Shown in pieces: positions 26,029 to 39,839 of a DNA stretch of 64,000 nucleotides. The stretch lies in the NCBI GenBank assembly GCA_932294295.1, contig OW028573.1, positions 18,434,155-18,498,154 of the forward strand, given 5' to 3'. The notes under the pieces are model-generated. The model worked only from the letters and a program-made list of their open reading frames with translations. It made no database searches and had not been told where the DNA came from. Within the stretch, counting starts at the first letter, position 1. Each line of letters starts with the position of its first letter. The position numbers were made by a program, and so were the translations under genes. Source of the stretch: Alitta virens. Taxonomy: Eukaryota; Annelida; Polychaeta; Phyllodocida; Nereididae.

Positions 26029-29000
26029 TTAGACTCGCCATAATAAATAATGGACTACAGTGTTGTTTTTGTTTTGGCCCACACAGTTGTCACAGTGAAA
26101 GTTGATGTTCTTATTGGCGATGGCATGCGTTTGAAGATAATGGTGGAGGTAGCTCACTGTCTCATTCGCACCTTTCCCAGTGTTCTGGCTCTCGTCGATC
26201 AAATAGTTGACTTGCTTTGGGAGCATCTCACAACAAATTCCAAATAACAGTACTTTCCTAGGTGTTTTGAAGTACAAGGGTCCCACCTGTTGAGCATTGT
26301 GCGGTATGAACAAATTTTGTGCATAGTCAAAAGATAAGTGGATAGCGCCATTGTTGTCCTCTGCTGTGGATGCAGCACATTGTTGTTTGTATTCTAAACG
26401 GCAGTCTTTTGCCTTCTTTAGGTGTTCCTCTTGTTGTCTAAGTCTTGCACTCTTCTCCTCCTCTGTGCAGTTGACAGATCTGATTATTAGATTGTTGTTT
26501 TGTTGACAAGTTTCACAAAGATCAGTCTGCACTTTCATGACTGTGACATGCGGCAAGTACATCTGCCAAAGGGCTTTAAACTTTGAAAGCCCCAGTGGGT
26601 TTTCACCGTCTTCAATGCAACTCTGGACATACAGCTTCCATATGCATACTTTTGTGGTGTCACTTGGAAGCATTTGAACTGAAAAGTCACGCTGATTTGG
26701 CATTCTCCCCGGCAGTGGTTGTGAGTTGGCTGTTGAATAATTGCTGATGAAGTTGATAGCATGTTGTTCTTCAGCTGGTGATGATGCATGTTTTGGACGC
26801 TTTCCACTATTACCATGTCTGCGTGGTTCAAGCCCATGTTGGTCATAGTGTTTTATGAGATTGCTGTACCTTTTCCTCCCCAGACCATGGATGTACAGGA
26901 ATGTTGTTCTGCAGATCTGATGTCCCTTAAAGTAGTACTTCATCTGTAAAGAAGAATTTCCGAATTATAATTATAAAAGTTTAACACAAAGTTTTCACTG
27001 TGTCTTTCAGTTTCACTCAAGGATAAACAGCACAAAACATGCTGCAAATATCCCTTACCTCAGCTCTTTTCCTCTCTTTAGCTTTAGTGTGGGAAGTTGT
27101 GCACTGGGTGTAGGTGGTATCATATCTGTGCTGGTGGAGATGTCCTAGTATCAGGAGGTCCAAGTCCTCATCACACAGCTCAGCTATGTTGATCTTGGCT
27201 ACTTGAATAATGTCATATCCCAATACTTCACAACATGGCTTATCTGCAACCAGTTAAGTAAAATTCATGAAGAAATCATGAAATCATGATTTAGACAATG
27301 TATTATTTGATTTCTTGCTTTTTATATATTTAATTTACAAGACAATAATAATTCACTTTTTATTTTCAAGAAAAAGATTTAATTAGCAATTTCAAGTATG
27401 CAATGCTAGCTTTACAATATGTGTTGTTTACATTATTACCATAGAGATAGGAACATCCACAGCCATCAGCACGGAACTTCACTGTCTCAGACCAGAATCT
27501 ATCATCTTCTGCACTTGGCTCTGGCAACACTGGATTTGCCTGATCTCCACCACCCCCAACTGTGAAATCCTCATCACTTCCAGCATTAAGTAAAGCTGCA
27601 AAAAAAGAAATTATAAAGTCATAGAGACATTGCTCAGATGAATATAGCTGGATTCGGTTTTAGTACTCATCTTAAAAGTGAGGTCTCAAATTAAAACCGG
27701 TTTCATTTAGCTCAAACAAGAGTAGTTAAGAGTTTTAAAATTTTTTAATTATTTACTGCCTGATTACTTTTTGACTTATTTATCAGATGACTATCAACAT
27801 GAGTATTTTACCAGAGCAAGAGGGAATCGTCATCTACCTGCTGTGAGTCATGAGTTTGCCAGGCAGGCTATTAAATCTAAATTTCCTCATTCCTTCAATG
27901 GGATGCCTGACAATATCAAAGTCAAAATTTACACACATTCTCTCAATTCCTATTAAAACTTTTATTAAAATTAAATTTGTAAACAGTTATACATCAATAT
28001 GCACTAGACCAGACTGCTACATATTTAATACTTGCTTTAGTTTATTTTATTTTTTATTTTTTCTTAATTCCTCAAATAAGGGACTTTTGGTCATTGAATT
28101 TGAGTTTATTAAATCTGAGCAAATTGCATAATTATAATGTAAAGGGGGGAAGGGGGCTCCTCAGCAGCGATGATGAGATCATCTTGGAGGAGTCCCTCAG
28201 CTCTACACTGTTTTAATGTTAAAATTGCAATGTAGAAAAGAAACATAGAGCAAATAAATGTGATCTGAATCGGAGTGACCTTGAAAATTTAACATTACCT
28301 GCATTCCAAAGAAATTCAATCTCGTCGTGCTACTTTTAGGGCAAGGTCATAGGCTGTCACTAAATTAACAGTGGCCCTACCCTGGCTTCTAATAAAGAAA
28401 ACACTATATTTGCAACAGACCAAATAGAATAACATAGATCTTAAACTGCACCCAGGTCAATCTTCAAAGAATTATATAAACCATAGCAAAGAAAAATTAC
28501 TATCACAATTTTTTTTAATTCATCGTACTAAATGCAATTTGCGCTAATAGATTTTTGTTAAAAAGTGTGTTATTGCAAATGAAACAGAAGTTTTAAATAA
28601 AATGAATATAGGTGGCAGCACATGCTATCAAAACACCTCAAGCCTGGATCCAGTCACTTACTGATCAATGAATCATTGAATGTCAGAAGTACAATCTTAT
28701 GAATTTTTTGGAATGGTATGTATATAAGCATTAACTATCTTATTGATTTGACAGATCCCTGAGATGAACATGGTATAGGCTAGGCTTCATCCCACTGACT
28801 ATCATTGATAGCTTCCACCCCTAAAAACAAAATGAACTAAGCCAATTTCCCGGAAATCGGACTAACACAGATCAGTCCATTCAATGTTGGAGGGGGGAAC
28901 TGCTTAGATTAATAGATAAATCAACATCTCTGACAAAAGTTATAATCCCCTGCTTCTAAGTGAACTTATAGGAAGACATACTAACCTGGTGCTTCAATTT

Positions 29001-29337
29001 GGCTCACATCATTGAAATAAAGGTTCTGAGGCTCATCACTGACATCAGTATCAAGCTGGGGAAACTCTGTTGGATCACTGTCATTTTCGCATGCTTCGTC
29101 GCCAGTGAAAGTGTCGGTGTCAAACTGATCATGGAAAGTGAAGTAAGTTTGTTCCACTTCCAAAACCTTCTCAAGTGTGTCTTCATCATCATCTTCCAGG
29201 CTCAAACAACAATTATCTGGCAAGCGATCTCTCACTGATGATGCAGTAGACTGGCTAAAACTTGGCTGTTCATCGGACATGTTTACATTGCCATTGCACA
29301 CTTGTGACTTGCTTGCACTTTCCCGCCAATTTCGCAT
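26029..29337 (-). CDS. Transposon-borne DDE-like protein, four exons, apparently C-terminally truncated
   Basis: Minus-strand exons are 28986-29337, 27440-27595, 27059-27243 and 26029-26943. All three introns have GT/AG ends and the phases agree (1, 1, 0). The product is about 535 aa if the ATG at 29337 is used; an alternative ATG is at 29280. The first part is acidic. Exons 2-3 contain a cysteine cluster (CGCSYLYGKPCCEV). The last exon carries CETC, then LSFDYAQ (about D437) and FHCDNCVGQNKNN (about D516). These look like the first two acidic positions of an RNase-H-like DDE transposase fold. The frame stops 10 residues after the second motif, so the third acidic residue is absent. As I recall, related multi-copy proteins in other invertebrates continue well past this point. 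It is therefore probably a decayed or truncated copy, or a further exon was missed. The family name is uncertain. Confidence 0.65.
27760..28260 (+). mobile_element. LINE 3' fragment nested in intron 1 of the transposon gene
   Basis: A plus-strand frame at 27771-27956 ends a reverse-transcriptase-like C-terminus: HEYFTRARGNRHLPAV, then FNGMPDNIKVKIYTHSLNSY and a stop. This is the usual LINE ending of TR..N...P, then a LP/MPD-IK-type segment and a final helix. An AT-rich 3' untranslated region follows, with a G-rich patch at 28140 and an AATAAA near 28253. It lies antisense to the host transposon gene. The 5' part is absent. Confidence 0.55.
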
Positions 29338-29400
29338 TTATGACGTCACCACCCGTAAGCCCCCTTTTCCCGTGGCGCGCCACATATGCAGCTTAGACAT

Positions 29401-31211
29401 TGCAGTTTTCTTACTGCCAGTGCCATATCACTAACCACGTACAATCAAGTTGGTGGAGGCCACTTGAGTACTACAGGTAAATCACTTTGCATATGTGCAT
29501 TGACCTGTTTGATAGGCTGATCAACATTAAGCAGCTCACTGAAGTGGAACCAGACATGTACTAAGTTGTAACAACGTCTAATTAAGTAAGGGCATGACGT
29601 ATTTATCAACAGCCAATGAAATTAAGTTAAACATGACATACCAAGCCAGTTAGACTGAAATTAAATCAACCTGTGTGTTGGTGGTAAACATACATCTTGA
29701 AATTTACTTTGTGACATCTGTCAATGTTTGCCAGTTTCAATGGAAGAGTTGCATTTAACAATTTTTAATCAGCACAGCGGATAGTTAAACACACACATTT
29801 GGTCAACTAAATGACAAAGTGTCCATCACGATGACACATTTTCTGGAAGTATCCTTCCAAAAAAAAAAGGAATATAATAACCCACCATGCCACCATTTAA
29901 GTAAAAGTAGCAGGAAAACCACAGAACATTATGAGAAGAGAACACTGCTCAACAACACACTAATGTCCTCTTGATGTTGTAGACTATCAGCTGCATGTGC
30001 TTGAAAAGCAAAACAACGCAATGAACATAACAATTGGCCATGAAACACAGATGGAAAACATTTATCAAGGAATAAAAACGTCAATAAAAGAATAAGATGC
30101 CACCTGTTATGAACAAATTACCTCATGGATCACCATAGATCAGTTGATGGCCTCGCAAGCTATGTGCATATATCTGCATAGCTGATGTTGCACTCCGTTC
30201 AATAATCTTCATTGATTCACTGCACAATTTCCCAACTTTCAAAAGTCAGAAACCAGACGTTTTTATGTTTACTCACTGTTTTCATATATACAGGTAAACT
30301 CTTTATGCAACTCTGTGACAAACACTTATAAATTTCTAGTGATCATGTGATAACCATTTTTTCATTGCCTTTTATTATATTTCTATATTAATTAAATTAC
30401 ATTTTCTTGTGAACAACTCACTAATGACGAAAGTGTGACAAGGTTAAAGAAAAGCAGTGTGATGCTTACACAATAATAAAGCTTTATCAGGGTCCATGAT
30501 AAAATGAAATGACACAGAAAAAAACAAATTTTCATTTATGTTTATAGCCTACATATAATGAATGTGAACGTCTGGTTCTGAAGGAGTTAGCAGAAATTTT
30601 GCAAACAATGATCAAAATGTATCCAATGTTTAACCTTCAGAGAGAAACAGTAGGAGTCCACCACATCTAGTTTTAACTCCATGAACGGAATTATTATTCT
30701 AAGTTGGCAAATACCCATCCGAATTCCATATAATTTTCTATCCTACTAAACACACTCCGCCCACTTGAGCTTAGAGGAGGGAACCTTCAGGGAAAAACTG
30801 TGTCAAAAAAGAGTAGGTGAATGATGCATCGAGCCTGTGTGTGTTTGCCATTGATAGACAATTACCCGAGGCATATGTCATTTATTTCGCATCAACATGC
30901 TGATAGTAATCTCCATCTTAACCCATTACTGCTGATTAGATATAGAACAATCTTATTTTGGCACAATGTTTTGTTTGGCAATCTGTCAAGTCTGAGAGTG
31001 GCTAAGTGAATATCTAATTAGCAAAGTACACCACACCATCGATGAAGACAAACTGATGTGTTTTTTTGCAACCATGGTGGGCCATTTGGGCCCAACAAAA
31101 TTACTTCATAATTCTTCCTTTATCAGCCCATCATACGAGATATGCATAAGTAATATATATATGCCCATTGCTGGGGAGCATTGGAGGGAGAAAAGGGATA
31201 TTAAAGCTCAC
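29401..31211. other. Intronic or intergenic DNA between transposon and exon 6
   Basis: No further exon of the minus-strand polycystin-like gene could be recognised here. The DNA is AT-rich with no clear repeat. It is presumably intron, because exon 6 ends in a strong donor just to the right. Confidence 0.4.
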
Positions 31212-34200
31212 CTGAATGCTTGTGGTGCACTGACGGCCTTTGCATGCATCCAGAGTGGGGTTCTCCACTCTGCGAGTGTCATCATCGGAAAAAAACCACT
31301 CGAAGGTAATGTTATACCCAACAGCAATTGTGGTTTCAAAGATGATGGGATCACCAGTGAACACAGCGATGGCTTTCTTGCCCTCCTCAAGTTGGACGTC
31401 TCCAGGCACGCACGAAGGCAGTTGGTCTTTTCCTGTCACCAAGGTCAGCTGAAGGAGACTCGGCTCAGGCAATAACACTGTGACATTAGTGCTGATTCTC
31501 AAAATGCTCAGGATATTGGACACTTCAATATCTGGAGAAAAAAAGAAACGCAACAGCTCAGCATCAAAATTGCCAACATAATTTATGGTCCTCTGAACAT
31601 TGTTGAATTCGAAAATATGAATTAAATGTCTCGCAAAAACCTTTCCCCTTAATGAATAAAATTCTTTCCAATGCAAAACTTGACGCAGTAAAACATTCAC
31701 CAAATAATTAACTGTTTAACGCTCAAACTGCAACAAAATGTAAATTTATGGCATTGGTTGGCGGCTAAATGTTTGCTCTTGATTTGATGAATTTTTTACC
31801 GAGCTTCCTTAATCGAACAGTATGCCAAATGGAATATCTTCTAAACCCCAGCCAATTATCAAAGCAGACAAATAAGTTTGAAATATGAGTGACTTAGCCT
31901 CTTAAGCCTCTGAAGCAAGACTGAGTGCTAAGTGTAAAATGAAGACAATCTGGCTGCCTTGATTTCAGAAGAAAATGTCAGCTGAATGTATGTGGAGTTT
32001 ATCGCAAGGCACCAGGCTTGTTGGGTTGATCAGGCACAACCAAAGAGGAGGCAGCTCTCATTTCCTTTTCTTGTTTGTGTTCTACCAATGACGTCGAAAG
32101 CAGCTTTGATAACCTCACAAATTAGCATACGAAGAGGGTCTCAGTGGGCTCAGCAGTGACTGGTCCTAACATAATAATATAAACTGAAACACACTGCCAG
32201 TTTTTAATATCACATGCTCAACTGCAGCTGTCTCACAGTTGATTCAATAGGAGATGCTTAAGTAACGGAGTTTGCAGGAGAATCAAATTAGCCAACAACT
32301 GATTTGATGACTTTGGTTTGATCGACACAGGAAATTCAGTACTAATCGCACATTCTAACTTGCACCTTATTCTTGTTATGGGGCATGCATGATGGCAAAC
32401 ATTGCTGCAAAGGTCTTCCATTGATTAGCTGATGGTAATCTCAGAAGCGGTCGTTTGGATCGAATGGAATGGCATTGGACAAGGGGGGAGCCCGGATGTC
32501 CCAGGGGTTCATGGATAATCCTCGGCTATTGCATGATGAGCATGATTAAGACGATCACATATCAAAAATCCCCTGCGTGCCGCCTCAGATGTCCTGAATG
32601 TGGTCAAACCCAAGCTCATTCAATCTTTCACTTAAACCAGTTCACAAGGCCTTGCTATTTTGACAAAGCCGGCAACAGTTGCCTTTAAAAACTTTTATGT
32701 ATGATACTGTATGACATTTTTTCCCTTTCTAACAACTAGCCCTGAGGCTAAAAAAATCTGACGCATGCAGCAACATGATAAATGTATGTAATGTTGCAGA
32801 GCGTCAACAACAGGCTAACGTAAAAGATGCAGAGGAAACAGGATGAAGCTTTTCACATTTCAGGTAACCTATTAGACCAGAATAAAGCATGCAAAACCAT
32901 GGCGGCAGCCATCATATTTAAAGCATGACACTTTCAAGCATTGCCTGCTTTGAGAATGCTTCATATCTCCCACTGGCTTAATTGCTGTACTTTCATCATG
33001 TCATGTTAAAATTGCACACTGCAAACAATAATCATGGAATTTGTTTTGTCATTCATCATGAGAGCTTTTCTTTCCTAGGTGCTGCAACGGCCATCAATTA
33101 ACCCACCATGCGACACAAACTCCAATATTTACTTCAAAAGTTCCCACATTCATTTCAAATCGTTTAGCCCTATGGATCAGTTAGTAAGTGCCAGACCTTC
33201 CATGTGCTTATTTACTCACCATTTCATGTAGGCATGTAGCAAAGAATATGCCAACATTGCCCACATTTGTGGAAATTAACCAGAAATGCCATGCTGACAT
33301 TCTATAATAAATTACAACATTATAAAATGAAATTCAATTTGCTGCAAAAAATTATGTGACCACAATATTAACTGTTTCGTCATCAGGGAGGGTTTTCTGC
33401 GAAGGAAACTTTCTACACGTCATTGAAAGTTTGACACCCAAAAAAGCAATATTTTGTATAAGAAACAAGTCAAGGAATTACAAGAGAGAGTTAAAACAGC
33501 CCAGATTCCCAGACTGTCCTGCCTGCACCATAACAAAATATGGTCAGCACAGCAGAAAAGATTTCTGAGCAGTGATCCTTGACAGCACCCACAAGATATT
33601 AGACAGTTGTCCCGGTACATAACGCCAGTGGGCAAAGCAGCAGAGCACAAGAAGGCTCTCATACTGATGACCTCAGTGCCTCGGACCCGCAGGACCTCCA
33701 CCGCATCAATTCCATCAGAGCGTAGGATGCGGGACAGGACGTCCTCCTGCGTCTTTGAAGATGTGCTTCGTAGAAAGTGTCAGACATGGGTCATGAGATG
33801 GAAAATCAATGACAGTCTGATCAGCAGCCTCTGATGTCACATTACTGGCCTCAAATTGGACTTAATGCACTGGGACCCAGCACAGCAGCAGGCCCCACCA
33901 TCCAGTATAAACATGATACATTCATAACAGGGCCCCATACTGTGCAATCACTCTGCTCTGTCACTCTGTGTGCTTATGAAGCTGGCCTAGAGCTATAATC
34001 TTCACTCAGAGTACAATGACCTGCCTTAGTCGTTGGGGCTGAACATATTTCAGGCAGAAAATGCCATTCCATATCAAGCAATATGTGTTCTGCAAGTCCG
34101 AAAACTACTAAATAACTACTTGCTGGGAATGCATGTGGTTATGATCAATTAAAATTAGGTTTAAATCTTCAACCCATTAAATTCGTTCTGGTCTCAAACA

Positions 34201-37200
34201 GAATTTTTCCAGTGTAACTGAACAAACTACTTTGCATACCAGAAATGTTACCACACTGATGTTCATATGGCATGGTTAAACTGAAACGTGACTTAAACGG
34301 TTAGCCAATCGAGAACCTGGATGAACCAGCTCACTGGGGAAGGACTATCGCTAAATTGCTATGTTCCATGCAAATACTGCGTCATCTTCTGCAAGATCAG
34401 ATAATGATACAGCAACTACCATCTACAGAAAAACCCTCTAAACTCCCACTTTTGTTTTAATGAGGAGTGCCACGAAATGGTCTTCAAAGAGCCCTTACTG
34501 GAAAAACACCATGAGTAAATCTTTGGTAGACTGGAAATTTGACAACTTAGTTAAGCACATGTTTGTTTTTATTTTTTTAAGTACTCCTCAGAGCAATTAA
34601 TTTATAATATATAATTATGTTGCATATCAGTGCCTATTATGAATGCCATTAACTGAGAAATATGTTTCTTTCAAGCATTCTATGTCGAGGCAAGTCAGAA
34701 ATCCAGGTTTCGAAATACTAAATGCAAAACATGAGTTGGATTCACAGCTGCTGACGTCACAGGCTGTATGATCATTAGTGACCCAATAATAAAACAAGAT
34801 CTTGAAGCAACATCTAAATAAATTTCTGTTGCAAAAAATAGCATTTCCAATGGACAAATGATGGCAATATCTATTTGTAATTTATTAAGATTTTAATCAT
34901 GCCATCATAAACATGTTTCTTCGAAATTGGCTGTTTCATAACATGCACTGATCCCATTAGTCTTTCTTCACTAAAGCACATTAAAGGTAAAACATAATTT
35001 AGAAGCATACCATGATATTAGAAATTAAACAAATTCATGATCAATACTGAATTAATGCAATCTGACACAGTGATAAACATACCGATTAGATAAACTCCTG
35101 CACTCGCGATAGTGTGGATGAGAGCATAGCGAACATAGGGCCCAGATAGAGTGATGTTTTCCTGGTGGGGGTCAGAGCTATTCAGTGTCCAGCTGATGGC
35201 TATTCTCTCGGGGTGTCCAGGAAATCCAAGGTCGGATACTCCTGAAATACATCAAAATGTCCATTCAAGGAATGACATGCAGGAAACTCCCTTGAAGCCC
35301 TCTGCATCATGGCTTTATCACATGTATTCTAAGGGAACACTGATCCAGTGACATTACAGGCACTTAAACCTTATTATGAACACCTAATGTAGAGTACATA
35401 CCTTCTTATCTGTCACACAATTTTAACATGAAAAAACTCAACATCAATATAATGATTACTTGAATTTACAGGGGTGGATCCAGGATATTGCGTAAGGGGT
35501 GGGGGGGGGGGGGGTGCAACGATAGCTTTAACAGATGGGGGGAGTCCTTCCAGGGTCATACATTCAATTCATTTTGGCAGTCAAAAGGGGGTGTGCATCC
35601 CCTGTGCTCACCCTGGATCCACCTATGATTAGTCACTAACCAAAATATTGCACAAGAAATTACATCTTACCAACTTCCATAACAGCTTTAAAACCAAAAA
35701 TACACGCTAAATGTGTTTTTTTTTTCTAAACTGAAGCAGATTACCTACATTTATTATGTAAGATCAGTCAATAATTATGAAACCAGCTATAATTTTTAAA
35801 AAGTGTTTTTCATGATTCAATCATGGCATGACCATGGAACAAATTATCTAACATCACAACTTATGAATCTTAATTTTGTTGAATAACACTGAATGTTTGT
35901 ATGTAAACTGAATTATGAACAAGCGAATATACCATTAATTGATATTAATTTTTCAAATCCATATTTCTTCTGCCTTTTGTTTTTTACTTTTTCTATTGGT
36001 AAAGGCCATATATGCCATTTTGGCATCAGGTCTCTAGTATTTTATATACTTAAATGGAGATAATTTTGTATACGTATTTCAACTTGTACGCTTATCTAAC
36101 ATGGTCAATAAAATCGTGAATAACTTATAGCAAGGACAACATCATTATTTCATTTGAATGTGGTGGTATCCAGTCATTTGCCATTGTCAATTACTGTCAC
36201 AATAAGGTAATTTTCTTTAGGTAACTAAATGGTCAATATGGCATTTGGTTAATTAATTACAGATCCTTTAGTGGAAATGTTATAGGCTCTCACTGCAGAA
36301 TTTACTGCCAGATAAGAACATAGCTATTTCTGGCAAATATAACTTTCTCATAATTAGGTATCATGGATGAGTTGTGCAGAGTGTGATCATAAAAATTTAA
36401 TGCATAACATTAAAACGTGTGGACTTCAAGCCTGCAATAAAAGTTTACTTTATTTATTGTCACACATAACAGGCCTATGAAATGATTGGGACATCTTATG
36501 ATTTTGGCCCCAGTAGAGTCAGGACTGGATTTGCCAGTGAATTTGTATCTCTTATATTACAAGTACCACAACAACTTGGTCTGGCAACATCACACCCAAT
36601 TCCTGCAGTTAATTCATAGCTGTCATACAAAACCTTGAGAAGGTATTTTCCTTGCGCACTATTTTTCCAGAGGAGAAATACTCTAATTTATAATATAAAC
36701 TCATGTATGGACCAGCAAAAAAAGAATGATGAACAGATTAAAAGTAAATAAAAATCTATGGTCAAGAACGAGACAAAAAGACGGCCATAATTTAATTCTT
36801 AATTTCTTGCATGAACTGCAGATATAATGGTCATCAACCAAGCTTCTCCACATTTGATCCAACAGGGGGCGTAACTGTCCTGCTCTATACTCGAGACTAA
36901 CAGTGCCCTCTATCTGATTCAATAAACTATGCTCATCATCAAGAGTAGAATGAGTATCAGAATATGCTTCACAGCATTTATCCATTACCTATTGAAACAT
37001 TAGGGAGTGATGCAAGTTGTATGTCTACTTCAACAGCGAAGTCCTGATCAGTGTAAATGGGTCTTTCCATAACATGGCAAGTCACATTTTGAAGAAAAGG
37101 GCCAGCAGACAGATAGACGCTAGCCTCGTCATTTGCTCCTCCACACGGATATTGACCACATCTGAAAACAAATATATATCCTCTGAATCATGTCATCAAT

Positions 37201-39803
37201 ATCCTAGCCTAGCAGTAGTCCTGTTATTTTTTGTGGCATTTTTTAGGCCAATATACACGATCAGTGCCCATATTATCACCATTTCACATCATTGAAAATG
37301 AGTAATTAGGTTTTATCGGCGATGGTTAAGTAATTCAGTGATAACATTAAAAATGTTAAAGAACTAGAAGTAGAAGTTGAAATTGACTGCTTGAAAATGA
37401 TGATTGTGTACAATAACAGCGTGTCAAGGTTAGTAATAGTGTGTGGTGCACACATTATTTGTCAGTATTGAATAGTTTCAGATAGGTAGGAAGGCTGTAA
37501 AACTGTGTGCACATTGAATACTATGAAAAATAACAGCCAAGCAGCATGGCCCTCAACATCACCATCTGTAATTAGAATTTTTCTCCCTCTGTGAATTAAT
37601 TTTCACACTTTCATTGTGAATTTACGCTGATGAATGTTAATTATACAAGTCATTATCACTGTTTAATTACCTCATTGTGCAGGAGTCATCAGGCAATTGA
37701 GAGCTTTTCAATGATGTATCATTTAAACAACCACACTGGTTCCCTTTCAGTACAACTGTATAGGCATAGCTGAAACATACAAAGCAATAATGGATCAATT
37801 TCTATTCAGGTGCCAGTGCATTGAATCTTGCTATCTATAGCAGCTCGGTGTGAAGTGAAGTATCAAATGCATAATTAATGGCTTACACAATCCAGCATTT
37901 GTTATCAATTGTTGTTTAGTTTTTCTATCAAACAGATTAACATCATATAATTAGTGTTTAATACAATGAGACCAATCACAATGTTAAATCTCTAACAATC
38001 CACAGGCAATACCAATTAATGCCACGTGAATCACAACACATATTTTTAAAGACTAAAGAGTGATACCTTCGATCAAAACAGTGTCTTGAGCATTCCACAG
38101 GGTGATCAATGACTTTTATCTCATTTTGGTAAACTCCAGGGGGCGACACTGTATAGCAACCCATGTACCACACAACAGACTCCTCTGAAAATAGAAATGC
38201 CAGAAAGTATTGCATGCTCACATTAACTCCAGTTATGATGTTGTTGCTTTTTAAATTATACATATTTCTTCATGTTCACGTTTCAAAGCAAGGTTCTGTC
38301 AATCTGTCAAGCTTTAGTGATGACTGTGTTAAATCTTTTACCCTCGGCAAAAGAGTATTCCTGAAGGTATTATAGTTAATTCAGTGAAACGCTGTTCTTG
38401 TCCCAGGCGGAAGGTGGGTGGACATAGAAGTGAGGTTGATTAGGAAGTATTCTGGACCTTGGCTCCCTTCAGAAACATGTATTGAAGGTTCTGGCCAAGC
38501 GGGGAGAATAGAGAAGGCATATCCAGCAAAGAGATAGTGTTTGAAGTTATGAGGATTCTAGAATTGAGGGAAAATGTGAAAAATTAAAATTTTCTTGGAC
38601 CTTAATTCATATCTGTTTTTTGTAATAATGGAAAATATGAAATAATTGCTGAAAATTGTGTTGTTTGCTGCATTCTCTAAACCCTGGTACCCAATGTGTA
38701 CAATTATATCCACGAAACTAAGTGAAATAATTAAAGTGTATACATGTATGACTTCAAATTTGAACCTTCATCAACATATTCTTTGTATATATATATAACA
38801 TGCTAAAATTGTGTTGTTGCTTCATTCCCAAAACCCTGTTTTTACTTGTAATGCCATCGATAAAGTTGGAGAAATGTGTAACATGATGTGGACTACAAAC
38901 CTTATCATCTCATCATTACATCACCCTCTGCCAGCAGGTCATTTGAACTGGCTAAGCTTCAGACCCCGTAGCATTGAGACATAGACATAGACTTCACTAA
39001 TTAATGTCAATGGCACTCTATGCAAATTCCAAAATTCATTATTTTGGGTACCATATAAATAAGTTCAAAGGTCTATTTTCAAATTTTAGACTTAGACCAA
39101 TATTTTATAGAATTTGCCGGAGGTAGGCTGCTGCAGCAGTCTATGTTTTTAATTTCTTGTTGCTTAATTTCTCATTACTTTGCCACAAAGATAGTATAAT
39201 ATGTGTTTATTTTCCTGAGCTTTGCGATCTTTCGATCCTGTTCACCCTTCTTTCTACATCAATAAGCCGGCTATATATCTCTGCATCATTTGAAAGTTTA
39301 AGAATGACAATTTAGTAGTATCATATGTAATGCCATTATGCCAATGTAATTCTTTCTTCTTATAGAAACATATATCGACAGTCTTCCTGAAGTCATGCCG
39401 GACTGACTGACCTGACCGGCCAAATTTCATTCGGTCTGGCCAAAGACATATTTCATAATGATATTTCAAAAAGACATGGGCTCATTTTGACATTTGGTCA
39501 AGCGAAGGACAGTTTCACTTTGGGAAGACTACATGGCATGAGCTATCGAGCAAATGCAAAGAGCCTCATTCACGCATGCATGAAGCTGTATTATCATACA
39601 GTTATATGTCTAAATGTACTATCAATGTAGTCAAATTATTACAGGATCATTTATTACTACAATGTCCATTACCATATACAATGATAGACCCTATCCATCC
39701 ATATGAAAGCATTTCTGAAGCATACATGGTGTTACTGTTCAGTATGTTATGTATTAAATATATTGTGAAGACCTACTCTAATACCGACAGTAAATTATAG
39801 GCC

Positions 39804-39839
<36 letters not shown>

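Larger units (their letters stand above)
25053..29388 (-). mobile_element. DNA transposon with ~40-bp imperfect terminal inverted repeats
   Basis: The left end (25053-25092) reads CATATGTGACGCACCA, then AAAAGGGGGCT and GGGTGG. The right end (29349-29388), reverse complemented, reads CATATGTGGCGCGCCA, then AAAAGGGGGCT and GGGTGG. The inverted pair encloses one four-exon minus-strand gene with DDE-like motifs. The octamer TTAGACAT occurs at 25048-25055 and again at 29393-29400. It could be an 8-bp target duplication, but it overlaps the left terminal repeat by 3 bp and stands 4 bp off the right one. A LINE fragment is nested inside. I cannot name the superfamily with confidence. Confidence 0.7.

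Noticed and set aside
36701..36985. 94-codon minus frame adjacent to exon 4 of the polycystin-like gene
   Set aside because: It begins inside the intron and out of phase with exon 4; the in-phase read-through stops after four codons.
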